This document shows, piece after piece, positions 34,787 through 47,300 of a stretch of DNA of 64,000 nt. Each line of letters begins with the position of its first letter. The first letter of the stretch is position 1. The position numbers and the translations under genes are program-made. The notes below the pieces were generated by a model. It did not search any database and was not told where the DNA came from. It worked only from the letters and a program-made list of their open reading frames with translations. Source of the stretch: Acanthochromis polyacanthus (Eukaryota; Chordata; Actinopteri; Pomacentridae); the NCBI RefSeq assembly GCF_021347895.1, contig NC_067123.1, positions 7,321,828-7,385,827 of the forward strand, read 5' to 3'.

Positions 34787-35376
34787 TGTGTCCAGACTTC
34801 ACCCTTCAGTTGATCAAACTGTCTCTGCAACATAAAAATATGTCATCTGCAAGCATTCATCATGTAAAACAGCTGTTTGTGGTATTTTTTGTTATTTCTG
34901 GAACATTTGGTCGACAGAAAAGCGTCCAAACTTGCCGTAGATGTTTCGTCTCTTCAGGCGTCTCAGGAAGAAATGATGATCAACGCTTTTATGTTTCATA
35001 GCTTTTTGTAAAAAAAGAAAAAGAAAAAAGAAAAACACCTTCCTGTTGACTTCAAAGGATGAGGAGGAGGCTTTATCTACAGTCTGTTTTTTGTTTCTTT
35101 TCTGAGTCAAACTAGTAATTTATATTCTGTAACAGTGAGCTCATAGATTATATGTTGGTCCATTTTTATGTATTTATTGAAAGCTTGAATTCATTTAATA
35201 GATAATTAATGCTCAGAAACAGTCTGACATGATCATTTTGTTCCAACTAATTATTATGGTTTAATGCACAGATTAGATGACTGTAATTGATAACAGATGT
35301 TTTGAGTGAACTGGGAGACTTTTATTATTAATTTTGTCTCAGTCTGTCCACAGATGGAGGTTCAGCAGTTCACTTT
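34787..35376 (-). other. 5' flank of copy A
   Basis: Homologous to 38402-38760 (gene B flank) and 42063-42330 (relic D): shared blocks include GTAGATGTTTC..TCTTCAGGCGTCTC and CTTCCTGTTGA...GGATGAGGAGGAGGCTT. It probably includes the ancestral promoter and 5' UTR. Confidence 0.5.
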
Positions 35377-35696
35377 AAGGTGCAGTGTTCAGGATTTAGT
35401 GCCATCTAGTGGTGAGATGGTAGATTACAACCATCTGAAGACCTCTCAGCTCACCCTCCTCTTCCAAACACGTAGAAGCTGGTGTTTGGTTTGTCCTCTC
35501 TGGGCTCCTGTAGAAACATGGTGGTTGATCATGTCATTAGCTGCTCCTTCTGTAATTATAAAGAACTCATTCTGAGCTCATAAAAACACAACTATTGTTA
35601 TTTTGAAGTGATTTTAAACCAATGAAACCACAATTCTGAATATTATGTTCCGTTTCTGTCAATAGATTCTTGTAAATCCGACACACTGGACCTTTA
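35377..35696. repeat. MITE next to gene B, also at 42749-43070
   Basis: Imperfect inverted ends AAGGTGCAGTGTT and AACACACTGGACCTT-like. The second copy lies at the same place next to gene C, so both belong to the B/C segmental duplication. Confidence 0.6.
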
Positions 35697-35747
35697 AATA
35701 CAGCAGATAAAAAGAAGTCGCAGACAGACAGAGTTCAGCAAGAAGAG

Positions 35748-35753
35748 TTTTAT
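35748..35753 (-). promoter_or_regulatory. Polyadenylation signal of lectin gene B
   Basis: AATAAA on the - strand, 121 bp past the stop. The same arrangement occurs for gene C at 43122-43127. Confidence 0.65.
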
Positions 35754-35873
35754 TTTGTCTTTGAAGAAGTCTGCAGGGAATCTTTAAATGTTTGTGACTT
35801 TAGCTTTATTAAAACAGCATCGCTCCACCTTCTGTATCCTGTACTCAGATTGTTTCTAAACCTGAAGTGAACT

Positions 35874-38054
35874 TTAGACACAAACATATGAACGCTGGCC
35901 CTTTTTTTCTGGTTTCTCACAAATACTTCTGTGAGGAACTTTGCACGAGTGGTCAAACCAACACTTCAGGTCATGAGCTCCAACTTTCTCCCCCATCCTC
36001 ACACAATCCTGTCCATCAGGATCTTTTTCTTTCCAGTTGTCTGGCTCCTTGTAGCTCCAAAACTTCAACCTAACAGAAGAAGAACAGATTCAGTAAATCT
36101 TGGTGGTTTTGATTTTGGAAATGGACCAGAATGTTTTGATGAGAATCAAACCTTTCATCCAGCAGTGAGCCGTCCACCCACAACCATCTGCCTTCTTCTT
36201 TTGTGTCGGTCAGGCCGATCCAGAACCTGTCCTCAGCTTTTTCCATTACGTCTCTCAGTCGTCTCTCCAGGAAAGTCTGAACAGGAAAGTTGATGAAAGT
36301 TGTGAGACTTTTCCAGGCTGAGATGATGAAACATAAAGTTGTGATAATATACATGAGAATGCAGCAGAGTTTCTACCTGCTCATCCCTGCTGTCTATCTT
36401 CACCAGATCTCCTCCTTGACTTTGGCAGAAACATCTGCTCTCTTCCCAGGATGATTTATTGGTGGTGAAGTTATAACACTTTCCTCCATGATGCTCCCAG
36501 CCTGCTTCACATTTTGGACATGGCTCATCTTTGAATAGATTACAGAACAAACTGTTGATGTTTGTGTGATTTGGAGGCATCAGGAGGCTTCTTCTGTGCA
36601 GCAGTTACAGTTTAACTTAAAGCATCAGTCAGTTATTCAGTCATCATTATTAGAAGACACTAATTTAAGACAAATCCATGACTTACATGATCCCACTGTA
36701 GGAGGTGGTGGACATGTGGGCTGCACAGTGCTGCTTGGTTTGGTTTCTGCTATGATTGAAATTAAAACATCTGATCAGTCATTTCTCATCAAAAAACTTG
36801 AGAAGAATCATGAAGGAAGGTTGAATGTTAACATCAGCTGTGTGTCATTAAACTGAATCACTCTGAAGAAAGTCAGAAACAATCCAAGTTTGTCAAATAT
36901 TGCAGCTTGTTGTTTTAAATCCTCACCTGACAGAGTTTGATTTCCAGTTTCACACTTCATTTCGAGACTGATGTTGTTAAACGCTGACAGAAAAATGATG
37001 AAACAGAAAAGACACAAATCTGTCAGTCACAGATTCTGTCTCACTAAAATGGGATCAACAAAGATTTTCTGAATTGCATCAGATTTTACAACACCTCTGA
37101 ATAAGTAAAACACATCAGTTGGAATAAATCATCAAAGCGTTTACGTTGAAGCATCTCTTCCAATAAGTCAATAAATTCAGTAGGTATGACACGTAACTGT
37201 TCAGTCTGTTTCTCCAGGAACACAGTGAGGTTAGAAAACTAAAGACACCTACATATTTTTATAAGAAACTCTGGTTATCCTATATTTGGAAAACTGATTG
37301 TAAACTCCAGAGCTGTTCTACTTGATCAGACTATCTATCAATATTTTTGTTTTTGTGGAGCATGGTGGTGGCAGCATCATGCTCTAGAACCGCTGCTCAG
37401 CACCACTGAGATTAATCAGAATGGAGGAAAGGATGCAGCCAAACACTCAGAGGTCCAGAGTACAGAGACCTGAGACTGGAGCCATGGTTCACCTTGTTTT
37501 TAGGTAAAAGTACATGAATGAATGCGTAGAAACTCACAGAGACGGTAAATAACAATGAGCGCAGCAGCCAGCAGAGCCGAGAGAAGCAGCAGAATCACTC
37601 TTTCTGATGTCAACTTTGATGCTGTGTTGGATCTGACAGGACGAGACTCAGCAGCTTCATCTGACCAACATTTAGAGGAGAAACACATGAACAGCTGTAT
37701 GTTAAAGCAGATAGCACAACATCATGTCAACAGAACAGGAGAAACCCACATGAATCACACTTTATCTGTAGTTTTAGCAGCAATTCTGGATTTTAAATGT
37801 TGATATCCTGTACTGTCACACTGCTGATTTCACCTGATAATAACTGGTAGTGTCGTTGTGGGAAGATACAGGAGAATTTAGGTGTTATTGTCCACTTATA
37901 GCCAATAAACAGTTTGTCATTGTGGGAATTAGACCAACAGGAAACATCACATCCAGTGGTTCAGATACCGACGTGTTTAAACATCTTCTGTTCTCACGGT
38001 CAGTTCCTCTTTTTTCTGCTTTGGTCTTATTTCAAACACATAGCTGAAGGATTT

Positions 38055-38122
<68 letters not shown>

Positions 38123-38401
38123 GTTCATTATTTCTCATCATAAAACATGTTTCTCTGCAAAACAACAATCCTGAATCTACTTTCATAAATGCGGTTTAAG
38201 TCTGTTGATTTTCCATTTAGCCAGCAGTAAATATTATATATTGACATGACACAACATTGAATGAGGACTTTTTTCTGCAGATAATGTTGTTTTACTGCAG
38301 TAAATAAATGTTGAAGTTCAGTTGTGACTGAAGCTCCCTGTTCTTCAGCCTCCAGTTCATTTAAAGTTCCTACCTTCAGTGTCTCTCTGTGGTCGGATCA
38401 T
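35874..38401 (-). CDS. Type II C-type lectin receptor, short tail (gene B)
   Basis: Seven exons in transcript order: 38401-38374, 37660-37538, 36983-36927, 36746-36687, 36528-36377, 36276-36152, 36069-35874. They join in phase to 741 nt, 246 residues. Exon 1 gives MIRPQRDTE (an upstream in-frame TGA supports this start). Exon 2 gives a short polar stretch, then TSERVILLLLSALLAAALIV, one membrane segment with no internal charge. Exons 3-4 form a stalk (NQTLS glycosylation site; TCPPPPT). Exons 5-7 are the lectin fold: CPKCEAGWEHHGGKC, FWIGLTDTKEEGRWLWVDGS, EPDNW, QDCVRM, CWFDHSC, ICEK. EPN is EPD and WND is WFD, so classic Ca2+-dependent mannose binding is doubtful. No tyrosine signalling motif lies in the tail. 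It resembles fish CD209/CLEC4- or Illr-like receptors; the exact orthologue is unknown. Confidence 0.85.
38053..38121. repeat. (TTTC)n microsatellite
   Basis: About 17 TTTC units in intron 1 of gene B. Confidence 0.97.
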
Positions 38402-38760
38402 TGTGTCCAGACTTCACCCTTCAGTTGATCAAACTGTCTCTGCAACACAAAATCATATATACCTCATATGTTAATCTTCAAAAACACCTGCTTGTAGTAT
38501 TTTTAGTCGTTTCTGAAATATTAAGTCGACAGAAAAGCATCGAGGCTCACCGTAGATGTTTCCTCACTCGTCTCTTCGGTCGTTTCATGAAGAAATACTG
38601 TTTGACACCTTTCTATTAAAAAAAAAGAAACTTCCTGTTAAGTGTAAAGGATGAGGAGGAGGCTTCATCTACAGACTGTTCCTCTTTCTTTTCTTTATCC
38701 GAGACAAACGAGTCATTTCTGTTCTGTAACGGTGAGGTCACAGAAGATGGTCAGTTTGTT
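38402..38760 (-). promoter_or_regulatory. 5' flank / probable promoter of gene B
   Basis: Conserved with 34787-35110 and 42063-42330 although the genes themselves differ. No clear TATA box was identified, so promoter function is inferred from position and conservation. Confidence 0.4.
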
Positions 38761-38924
38761 GTCTGTTAGTTTATGATGTGATATGATACGATATGCTAAA
38801 ATAAGCCATTTATAATCCCACACTGGGGAAATTTGCATTGTTACAACTGCCAGGGGGAATAGTGTAAACATTTAAGAAACAACAGCAGCGATGTAAAAAC
38901 ATAAGCACTAATTGAGATTGTGAA

Positions 38925-41900
38925 AAGAGCGCTTTGATGTAGTGAGTAGTGGCAAGACACCAGGTGTGGACCAGATGACCCTGAGATGCTGAAGTCTTTG
39001 ATTTTGATTTGATTTTATTTATTTTCACACACAAAGTTAAACAAACAATTCGCATTTCTTACATTAAAAGTGTGAAGGAGGGTTGCCAAAAAACCCTCAA
39101 GGGGTTTGAGAGAAGACAACCTCCAAAAAAAAAAAAGAAAAAAAGAAAAACCTTCTCAGGTAGACAATTATATAAATATGTTAAAATGTATCAAATAACA
39201 TGCCAACAGTTCATAAAGTTATACACAGGGTAAATATTACCTCTTTAAAACATATTGACCAAAGACAAACCAGGTGTTAGTAGGATATCCCATATGGAAA
39301 ATTACTCTTTTTCTAAAGCAGTTCTTTAAAAGCTGCTTTAAATTTAGTTTGTGAAAGGACTCTGACCCAGGTTGGTCATGGATTCCATATTTTGGATCCT
39401 CTGTATGGAATACTAAATACAGAGAGATTTATTCGACCAAAAGGAGCTCTAATAAGTGTGCTGCTACGAGTTGGATAATAATGACATTCGTTATTAAAAT
39501 GATAAATAGAATTTAGATGTTGGGGTAGTAGTTTGTTTACAGAACTATAAACAAACCGACCAATTTGGACATTATTGACTTGGTAGACACTCAGAACACC
39601 TGCTTTAGCGAACAGGGGCTGAGATGGATGTCTGCGATCTACACAAAATATTATTCTCAAAATTCGTTTCTGGAGACGATAAATAGGCTGAAGTTTGGTT
39701 TCATGGGTACTAGCCCAAGATATATTACAGTAATTTATATGTGGATATATCATTGCATAATATAGCATTGTTGCCACTCTTGAATTAATGAGGTAACGGA
39801 TTTTTCCTAGTATTCCGACAGCTTTGGCGATTTTTGAAGTAAGAAAACTCAGATGTGGTTTCCAGCTAAGGGATTCATCAACTATAACTCCAAGAAAACG
39901 AGCAGAGGAAACATTCTGGATGGGTATATTATCAATTTGGATTTTCAAAGAAGATTTAAAAGTATTGGGCTGTATTCCAAAAAATATAAAGTTAGTTTTT
40001 TTAATATTGAGTGACAATTTATTTGACATGAACCAAGAAGATAACTTGTCAAGTTCTTCATTCATTACTTGTACCAGAGTGTTAGGATCCTTATGGGAAT
40101 AAAATACACAGGTGTCATCTGCAAATAAGATTTCAGAGAGTTTATCAGAAACACTGGGGGAGATCATTAATATATAACAAAAATAACAAAGGACCCAAAA
40201 TTGAACCTTGAGGTAATCCACGCTGAAGAGGCAGAAGAGGAGATTCTACCCCTTTGTAAGAAACCGTTTAGTATCTGTCTGTTAGATAATTAGAAAACCA
40301 CTGTAATGATCCATGCTTTATGCCAAGAAATGAAAGCTTGTCCAAAAGAATCGCATGATTGACTGTGTCGAACGCTTTAGACAAATCCAGAAAAACACAG
40401 ATGGTATTTTCTTTTTGGTCTCTTGCTTTATATATTCCGGTCAGTAGTTGATCAAGTGCCATATAGGCAGAATGTTTCTTCCTAAAACCATACTGATGTG
40501 GAAATAAAATATTGTGCTCATCAAGATATTTAATCAATCTACTATAGACAATCTTTTCAAGAACTTTTGAAATAGTAGGTAAAACAGAGATTGGTCTATA
40601 GTGATTAAAAACAGCAGGATCATCCTCTTTATGAACCGGAGTGATTTTTGCTCTCTTTAGTTCAATAGGAACAACACCATTGATTAGGGAAACATTAAAG
40701 ATATGAACAAGAGGTTTGATGATATCGGGGCATATGGATTTTAGCAATTTACTATCAATATTATCATACCCTGGAGAGCTGTCCTTTAGACCTAGTAAAA
40801 TATCTCTAACCTCTTCCTCAGTAACTGGTAAAAGTTTAAATTCTTCAGTAATTGAGCAACCCATATAGTCCAATGGTTTGTGCTGGCAAAATGGGATCTT
40901 AGAAGCTAAAGATGGACCAACTTCTGACAAAAAGGAGTTGAATTTAGAAGCAATTTCGTTGGCATCTGTGACAGTACTATCATCATTCATTTTAAATTCA
41001 TTTGGCATCTGCTTTTTAGAGTAATTTTTATTAAGAATGGAATTAATTGTTTTCCACATGCCAAACGCATTGTTTCTGTACTGGACTAGCTTTGTATTAT
41101 AATAATGAACTTTTGCTCCTCTCAAAATATGGTTTAATTTGTTCTTATATTTTTTGAATTCACTAAAATTGAATGGTGTAGGATTTGAAACATACTTTTT
41201 AAATAACTTATTTTTAGTCTTTAAAGATTTAATAATAGCTGGGGTAATCCATGGTTTAGATTGCTTAAATTTAGGAGTCACAGATTGAAGAGGAAAACAT
41301 AAATGAAATACATCAACAAGTTTCCTTGTAAACATTGTGAAAGCTCTCTGTGTGTCATCTACTTCAATAATGTCACTCCATTGCAAAAGGTTGACAGCCT
41401 TAATAAATTTGTTTCTGTTTGCATCAGTAAAATGTCTTTTACATTTAGTATTTTGCAGAGGCACTCTCTGTTTAGTGTCAGAAAGAATTACTAAGAAAAT
41501 AGGACAGTGGTCAGCCACATGTATACACAGGACACCAGATTTGGTCCTCTTATCCAAGACATTTGTGAAGATGTTAGCAATTTGAGTTGCTGATTTAGCT
41601 GTCACTCTGGTGGGAACATCATAGGATGAAAACTGTGGGAATACATGGTATCAATGAATTCCTTACTTGTTAAATCTATCTCACAGTTTCCGATGTTTAT
41701 ATTAAGGTCCCCCATCATGTAACAGTTTTTCCCTTCTGTGGATATGATCTCCAGAGCCTTGGACATACTTGACTCAAAAGTGTTACAATCAGGTGGTTTG
41801 TAAATGCAAAGGATTATCTCTTGCTTAGTTTCAATGGCTACTACTTCAGCAGAGGTTTTAAATAAATGTTGGATGTTGTTGGACTGTCTTGGTTGACACG

Positions 41901-42062
41901 TGTCTACAGTGTTGTGTGGATATCAGGGTTAGTGCCTGCATAGTAGCAGACAAGGTGGTGGGTCCCATTTTTAAAAGCAAGACTGGATGGTGTGTCCCAG
42001 TTATCAAGGTGTCACACTTCTCAGCCTCTCTGGGAAAGTCTACTCCATGGTGCTATAAGGAA
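38925..42062 (+). mobile_element. Old LINE fragment split by a second LINE
   Basis: 38940-38999 encodes SGKTPGVDQM... and 41877-42062 resumes with blocks like LSWLTRVYSVVWISG...VP, SNYRG-like and TLLSL-GKVYS. This is the reverse-transcriptase fingers region of a common fish non-LTR element, + strand and full of lesions. The 2.9 kb between is another LINE in the opposite orientation. Confidence 0.6.
39001..41870 (-). pseudogene. CR1/L2/Rex1-group LINE, 5'-truncated, broken ORF2
   Basis: Near 41860-41640 (-) the endonuclease end is readable (ILCIYKPPDCN, MMGDLNINIG). 41605-40268 holds the linker and reverse transcriptase (SPGYDNIDSKLL, NHYRPISVLPTISKVLEKIV, YGFRKKHS, VFLDLSKAFDTVNH). A TAA at about 40269 replaces a sense codon after DRY; RGLPQGSILGPLL follows in frame, then a single-base frameshift near 40160 before LSEILFADDTCVF (the YADD-type box, here FADD). 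The C-terminal part ends ...YRGSKIWNP at 39376. The 3' end carries ATTTTG/ATTTG repeats. It cannot make active protein. Confidence 0.85.
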
Positions 42063-42330
42063 GAAACAAATATTCTGCAAACATTCATGTTCAGAAACAC
42101 CTTTTTGTAGAATTTTTACTTATTTCTGAAATATTATATCACCAGAAAAGCATTGAGGCTCACTGTAGATGTTCCCTCACTCGTCTCTTCAGGCATTTCA
42201 GCGAGAAATAAGGAGCAACACATCAATGTTTCACAGCTTTCCATAAAACACAAACCTTCCTGTTGAGTTTAAAGGATGAGGAGGAGATTTTATCTGCTGT
42301 CTGGCTCTGCTTTTATCTTAACCTGAAACA
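42063..42330 (-). pseudogene. Lectin-gene 5'-flank relic (D)
   Basis: Matches the upstream flanks of copies A and B (shared GTAGATGTTCC...CTCGTCTCTTCAGGC and CTTCCTGTTGAGTTTAAAGG), but no exon follows; the old LINE takes the place where exon 1 should be. It marks a lost fifth copy between genes B and C. Confidence 0.65.
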
Positions 42331-42729
42331 AAGTGATCATTTATATTCTGTAACAGTGAGGTCACAGATTATATGTTAGTCAGTTTTTATCCAGTTTATT
42401 CAAAGCTTTATTTCATTTTATAGATAGTTTTCCCCATTGAATAATTTATCTATGTGTACAGTATAGTGCTAATTAAAAGTATTAAGCATGTGATTTGTAC
42501 TTGACACCTTCATTTTTCAAGAAACTGCTCTTTAAGCCCAATTCCACTTAAAAATGTGAATTTATTGATGTCTTTTTTTCACATTCAGGCTGTTTTCTCA
42601 CTTTAAATTTGAGTTCAACATGATAATTTTGTCAAAGCAGAACAACTAATCATGGTTTAATATGCAGCTTAGATGAGTGTGATTGATAACAGATGTTTTG
42701 ACTGAATTAGGAGACTTTATTATTAGTCT

Positions 42730-44300
42730 TAGGTTCAGCAGTTCAATCTAAGATGCATTGTTCAGGATTTAGTGCCATCTAGTGGTGAGATGGTAGATTA
42801 CAACCATCTGAAGACCTCTCAGCTCACCCTCCTCTTCCAAACACGTAGAAGCTGGTGTTTGGTTTGTCCTCTCTGGGCTCCTGTAGAAACAAGGTGGTTC
42901 TTCATGTCATGAGCTGCTCCTTCTGGAAATATAAAGAACTCATTCTGACCTCATAAAAACACAACTATTGTTATTTTGAAGTGATTTTAAACCAATGAAA
43001 CCACAATTCTGAATATTATGTTCCATTTCTGTCAATAGATCCTTGTAAATCCGACACACTGGACCTTTAAATACAGCAGATAAAAAGAAGTCTCAGACAG
43101 ACAGAGTTCAGCAAGAAGAGTTTTATTTTGTCTTTGAAGAAGTCTGCAGGGAATCTTTAAATGTTTGTGACTTTAGCTTTATTAAAACAGCATCGCTCCA
43201 CCTTCTGTATCCTGTACTCAGATTGTTTCTAAACCTGAAGTGGACTTTAGACACAAACATATGAACGCTGGCCAGTTTTTTCTGGTTTCTCACAAATACT
43301 TCTGTGAGGATTTTTGCACGAGTGGTCAAACCAACACTTCAGGTCATGAGCTCCAACTTTCTCCCCCATTCTCGCACAATCCTCTCCATCAGGATCTTCT
43401 TCTTTCCAGTTGTCTGGCTCCCCGGAGCTCCAAAACTTCAACCTAACAGAAGAAGAACAGATTCAATAAATCTCGGTGGTTTTGATTTTGGAAATGGACC
43501 AGAATGTTTTGATGAGAATCAAACCTTTCAACCAGCAGTGAGCCGTCCACCCACAACCATCTGCCTTCTTCTTTTGAGTCAGTCAGGCCGATCCAGAACT
43601 TGTCCTCAGCTTTTTCCATTACGTCTCTCAGTCGTCTCTCCAGGAAACTCTGAACAGGAAAGTTGATGAAAGTTGTGAGACTTTTCCAGGCTGAGATGAT
43701 GAAACATAAAGTTGTGATAATATACATGAGAATGCAGCAGAGTTTCTACCTGCTCATCCCTGCTGTCTATCTTCACCAGATCTCCTCCTTGACTTTGGCA
43801 GAAACATCTGCTCTCTTCCCAGGATGATTTATTGGTGGTGAAGTTATAACACTTTCCTCCATGATGCTCCCAGCCTGCTTCACATTTTGGACATGGCTCA
43901 TCTTTGAAGAGATTACAGAACAAACTGTTGATGTTTGTGTGATTTGGAGGCATCAGGAGGCTTCTTCTGTGCAGCAGTTACAGTTTAACTTAAAGCATCA
44001 GTCAGTTATTCAGTCATCATTATTAGAAGACACTAATTTAAGACAAATCCATGACTTACAAGATCCCACTGCAGGAGGTGGTGGACATGTGGGCTGCACA
44101 GTGCTGCTTGGTTTGGTTTCTGCTATGATTGAAATTAAAACATCTGATCAGTCATTCGCCATCAAAAAAGTTGAGAAGAACCAATAAAGAAGGTTGAATG
44201 TTAACATCAGCTGTGTGTCATTAAACTGAATCACTCTGAAGAAGGTCAGAAACAATCCAAGTTTCTCCAGCATTGCAGCGCTGTTGTCTTAAATCCTCAC
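42730..44300. repeat. Segmental duplication of 35360-36920
   Basis: About 1.6 kb covering the 3' flank and exons 7-4 with introns, nearly identical between genes B and C (differences every 30-60 bp). Similarity drops sharply at exon 3. Confidence 0.88.
43122..43127 (-). promoter_or_regulatory. Polyadenylation signal of lectin gene C
   Basis: AATAAA on the - strand, 120 bp past the stop at 43247. Confidence 0.65.
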
Positions 44301-47300
44301 CTGACAGACTTTTATTTAAAGTTTCCAACTCCATTTTGAGACTTTTGAGCTCTTCCTTGGTTCTTTTGTTGTCAAACACTGATATAAAAAAAACAAAGCA
44401 AACAAGAAATCAGTCAGTCTCAGATTGTGTCTCACTGAAATGGGATAAACAGTGATTTTGTGATCTGTTCAGATTTTTCACAACAAAAGCTCTAAAGAAA
44501 TAAAATATATCAGTTGTAGTGGAGTACACTGGGACATCAATATCAAAGGGTTTTTGTAATCAACTTTTTATTAACTTTTAAACAGTGATAACAACAGAGA
44601 TACAAACCAAACGCACTGAACAAAACAAAACCAAAAAACAAAACAAAAACCCCTTTCACCCTTCCCCACCCCACCCCCCGCGGAGCACACAAGACGACAT
44701 AGGAATGTTTACAAAATCAAGATCAAGACGGTTGGATAAAAAATAAGTAAATAAAGTAAAAAAAATAGAAAACAGGATTATAAACAAACATAAAATTACC
44801 ACAAATGAGCCTCAGAAGTCATGACAGTAACGTTTTGACGTCCTCTACAGCTTTTTCCCACATCTTCAATGTTCGTAGCTCTGAAGTATTGATGCGAGCT
44901 GATGACCACTCCAGGTAGACCACCTCGAGGAGAGCTTGTAACCAATGTTTAATTGATAACTGGTGTGGTGGAAGCCACCTTAAAACTATAATTTTTTTTG
45001 CTGCAGTCATACCAGCTAGCCAGAGTTTACGCTGTACCTGAGTGATCTTGAACCTGGAGTCATCATTTAAGAGAAGAAGCACCGGTTCTAGTGGTAGTTT
45101 CCTCCCTATCAAAGCAGACATTTTATCCACAACTTCAACCCAAAACCTTTGTACCTGTGGGCACTCCCACAACACATGCATCAATGTACCCAGAACACCC
45201 TGACTGCAGAATGTGCAATAAGGATCAGGAGCTAAACCCATCAAATGCCTTTTACGTGGAGTTAAGTAGGTCCTGTGACAGATTTTGTAGTGGATTAATT
45301 GGTGATTTGGATTTTTGGATGACCGAAAGACATTTCCCCACACAGTATCCCAATCAATGGTCACTGTTCCTAAATGTAGATCTGCCTCCCATGAACTGCG
45401 TTCAGGTGATTCTGCAGGGGCGTAGGATACAAGATTATTATAAATATAGGAGACTGTTTTCTTTTGAGGTGCTTTCTCCATCAGTGACACTAAGGGATGA
45501 GTCCTCAGTTCAGCCCCCCAAGGGACCTTAAGTGAATTAAGTGCTGACCTTACTCTAAAGTAGAGGAACTGTGAATTTCTTGAAATGCCGAAGTGGGACA
45601 TTAGATCAGGAAAATCCATAATGGAGTTTTGGCCCGAGATATCGCCCAATGTCCAAACACCATGTTGTGCCCATAATTGTGAAATGAATGGTTTGCCACC
45701 TGTCAATAAGTTGAAGTTATACCAAAGGGTGTCAGTTTGTTTTTAAAAGTGGGGGGGATGGAGACCACAGCACTTTGAGAAAATGTCGAAGAACGGCGGC
45801 AAAATGCCACAAGCTGGGTTCAAACTCACAACCACCACACCAAAGGCTCATCCTGTTGCACCATCGGTACATACTGATTGAGGGGTCTGTGGGCCGCTAT
45901 AGTACTAATTCTCCCGGGCCGAAATTTTGCCCCTGCACGCCTCTGGTCGGAGCTTCCACTTGGCAAGGGCGCAAATTTTGCATCTGCACGTTTTTTTTTA
46001 ACCTCACGAAGGTGTACTGCGTGTCTGTGTAACTCTCGGCCGAGTGCGGATGGTGCGTTCAGGAGCGTCGGAATTTTCTATACTGCTGAAAATAACTGGG
46101 TTTACAACGGCTTACATGTGAAGAATTTGAATGTGTTGGAGACAAAATGACCCCTGATAAAAGTGGGGGGGGCACGTCCCCACCGTCCCCCCCTAAACTG
46201 ACACCTATGGTTATACCTAATAGGGGAGTGTTTGTGCCATTTTAATTTATAACCTATATATTTCTCTGCATTCCCCATAGTTTGAATTATATATGATACT
46301 ATTGGTCCAAATTGAGAGTAACATTTTTTATGTTTGACACCAGAGAAAACCACATCTTGAAGTCTTAAAGGATGAACCAATTCCTGTTCTAGCATCTTCC
46401 AGGGAGAGACCATTTCTGAATCAAGCCAGTGTTTCAGGGAGCGTAACACAAATGCCCAATGATACAGCTTAAAGTATGGGAAAGTCCATCCACCCTGGAG
46501 TTTATCCCGATACAATGTTGACCATTTAATGCGAGGCTTCTTTCCATTCCAAACGAACTTTTTAAGCTTTGAGTCGAGTTTCTGCCAAAACCCTACTGGG
46601 GTTGGTAAAGGAAGCATAGAGCTTATAAAGTTTATGCGCGGGAGCACATTCATTTTGACTGTAGCTATACGGGCAGGCATTGATGAGGGGAGTGCTGCCC
46701 ACCTCTCGAGGTCATCCACAACTTTCTTCATAATGGATGTGTAATTATTTCTCGCTATTGCCTGAATACAGGGACTGATCTCTATACCTAAATATATTGC
46801 CTTTTGTGCCACCGGTATGGGGGACTGAATATGCAAACTCTTCAAATCCGTGTTCAATAGTATCAGAATCGACTGTGAGTAGTTAATCTTTTAACCAGAT
46901 AATGTACTAAAATGGTCAATAATTTTCAACACATTCAGGAGGGATTGCTGTAATTCAGAGAGATAGACAAGTGTGTCATCAGCATACATTGAAATGGAGT
47001 GTGATGTGGACCCTATTTTAATTGGAGTAACTAGGTGACATTGTCGTATATACTGGGCTAACGGTTCGAATGACAGATTGAAAATGGAAGGAGATGCCGG
47101 GCACCCCTGTCTCGACCCGCGGCCTATATCAAAAAGGTCAGAGAATTGTCCAGCTGTGACAACCCTAGCCGAGGTATTAGAGTACAAAACTTGAGTCATT
47201 TTAACAAAATTCTGGCCAAAATTGAATTTTCTCAGGACTTTCCACAAATAACCCCATTCCAGGCGATCAAACGCTTTTTCTGCATCGAGAAACAAGAGTC

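Noticed and set aside
36070..36293. 120-codon frames on + strand at 35931-36293 and 43304-43666
   Set aside because: Antisense shadows of lectin exons 6-7 in genes B and C; they are similar only because the genes are duplicated.
37500..37688. Gene B start at the ATG at 37688
   Set aside because: That ATG lies upstream of the acceptor (GGTCAG at 37661-37666); the phase-1 first exon at 38401-38374, also kept in copy A, gives a better model.
45091..45531. 146-codon frame on + strand
   Set aside because: Antisense shadow of the L1-like ORF2 C-terminal part.
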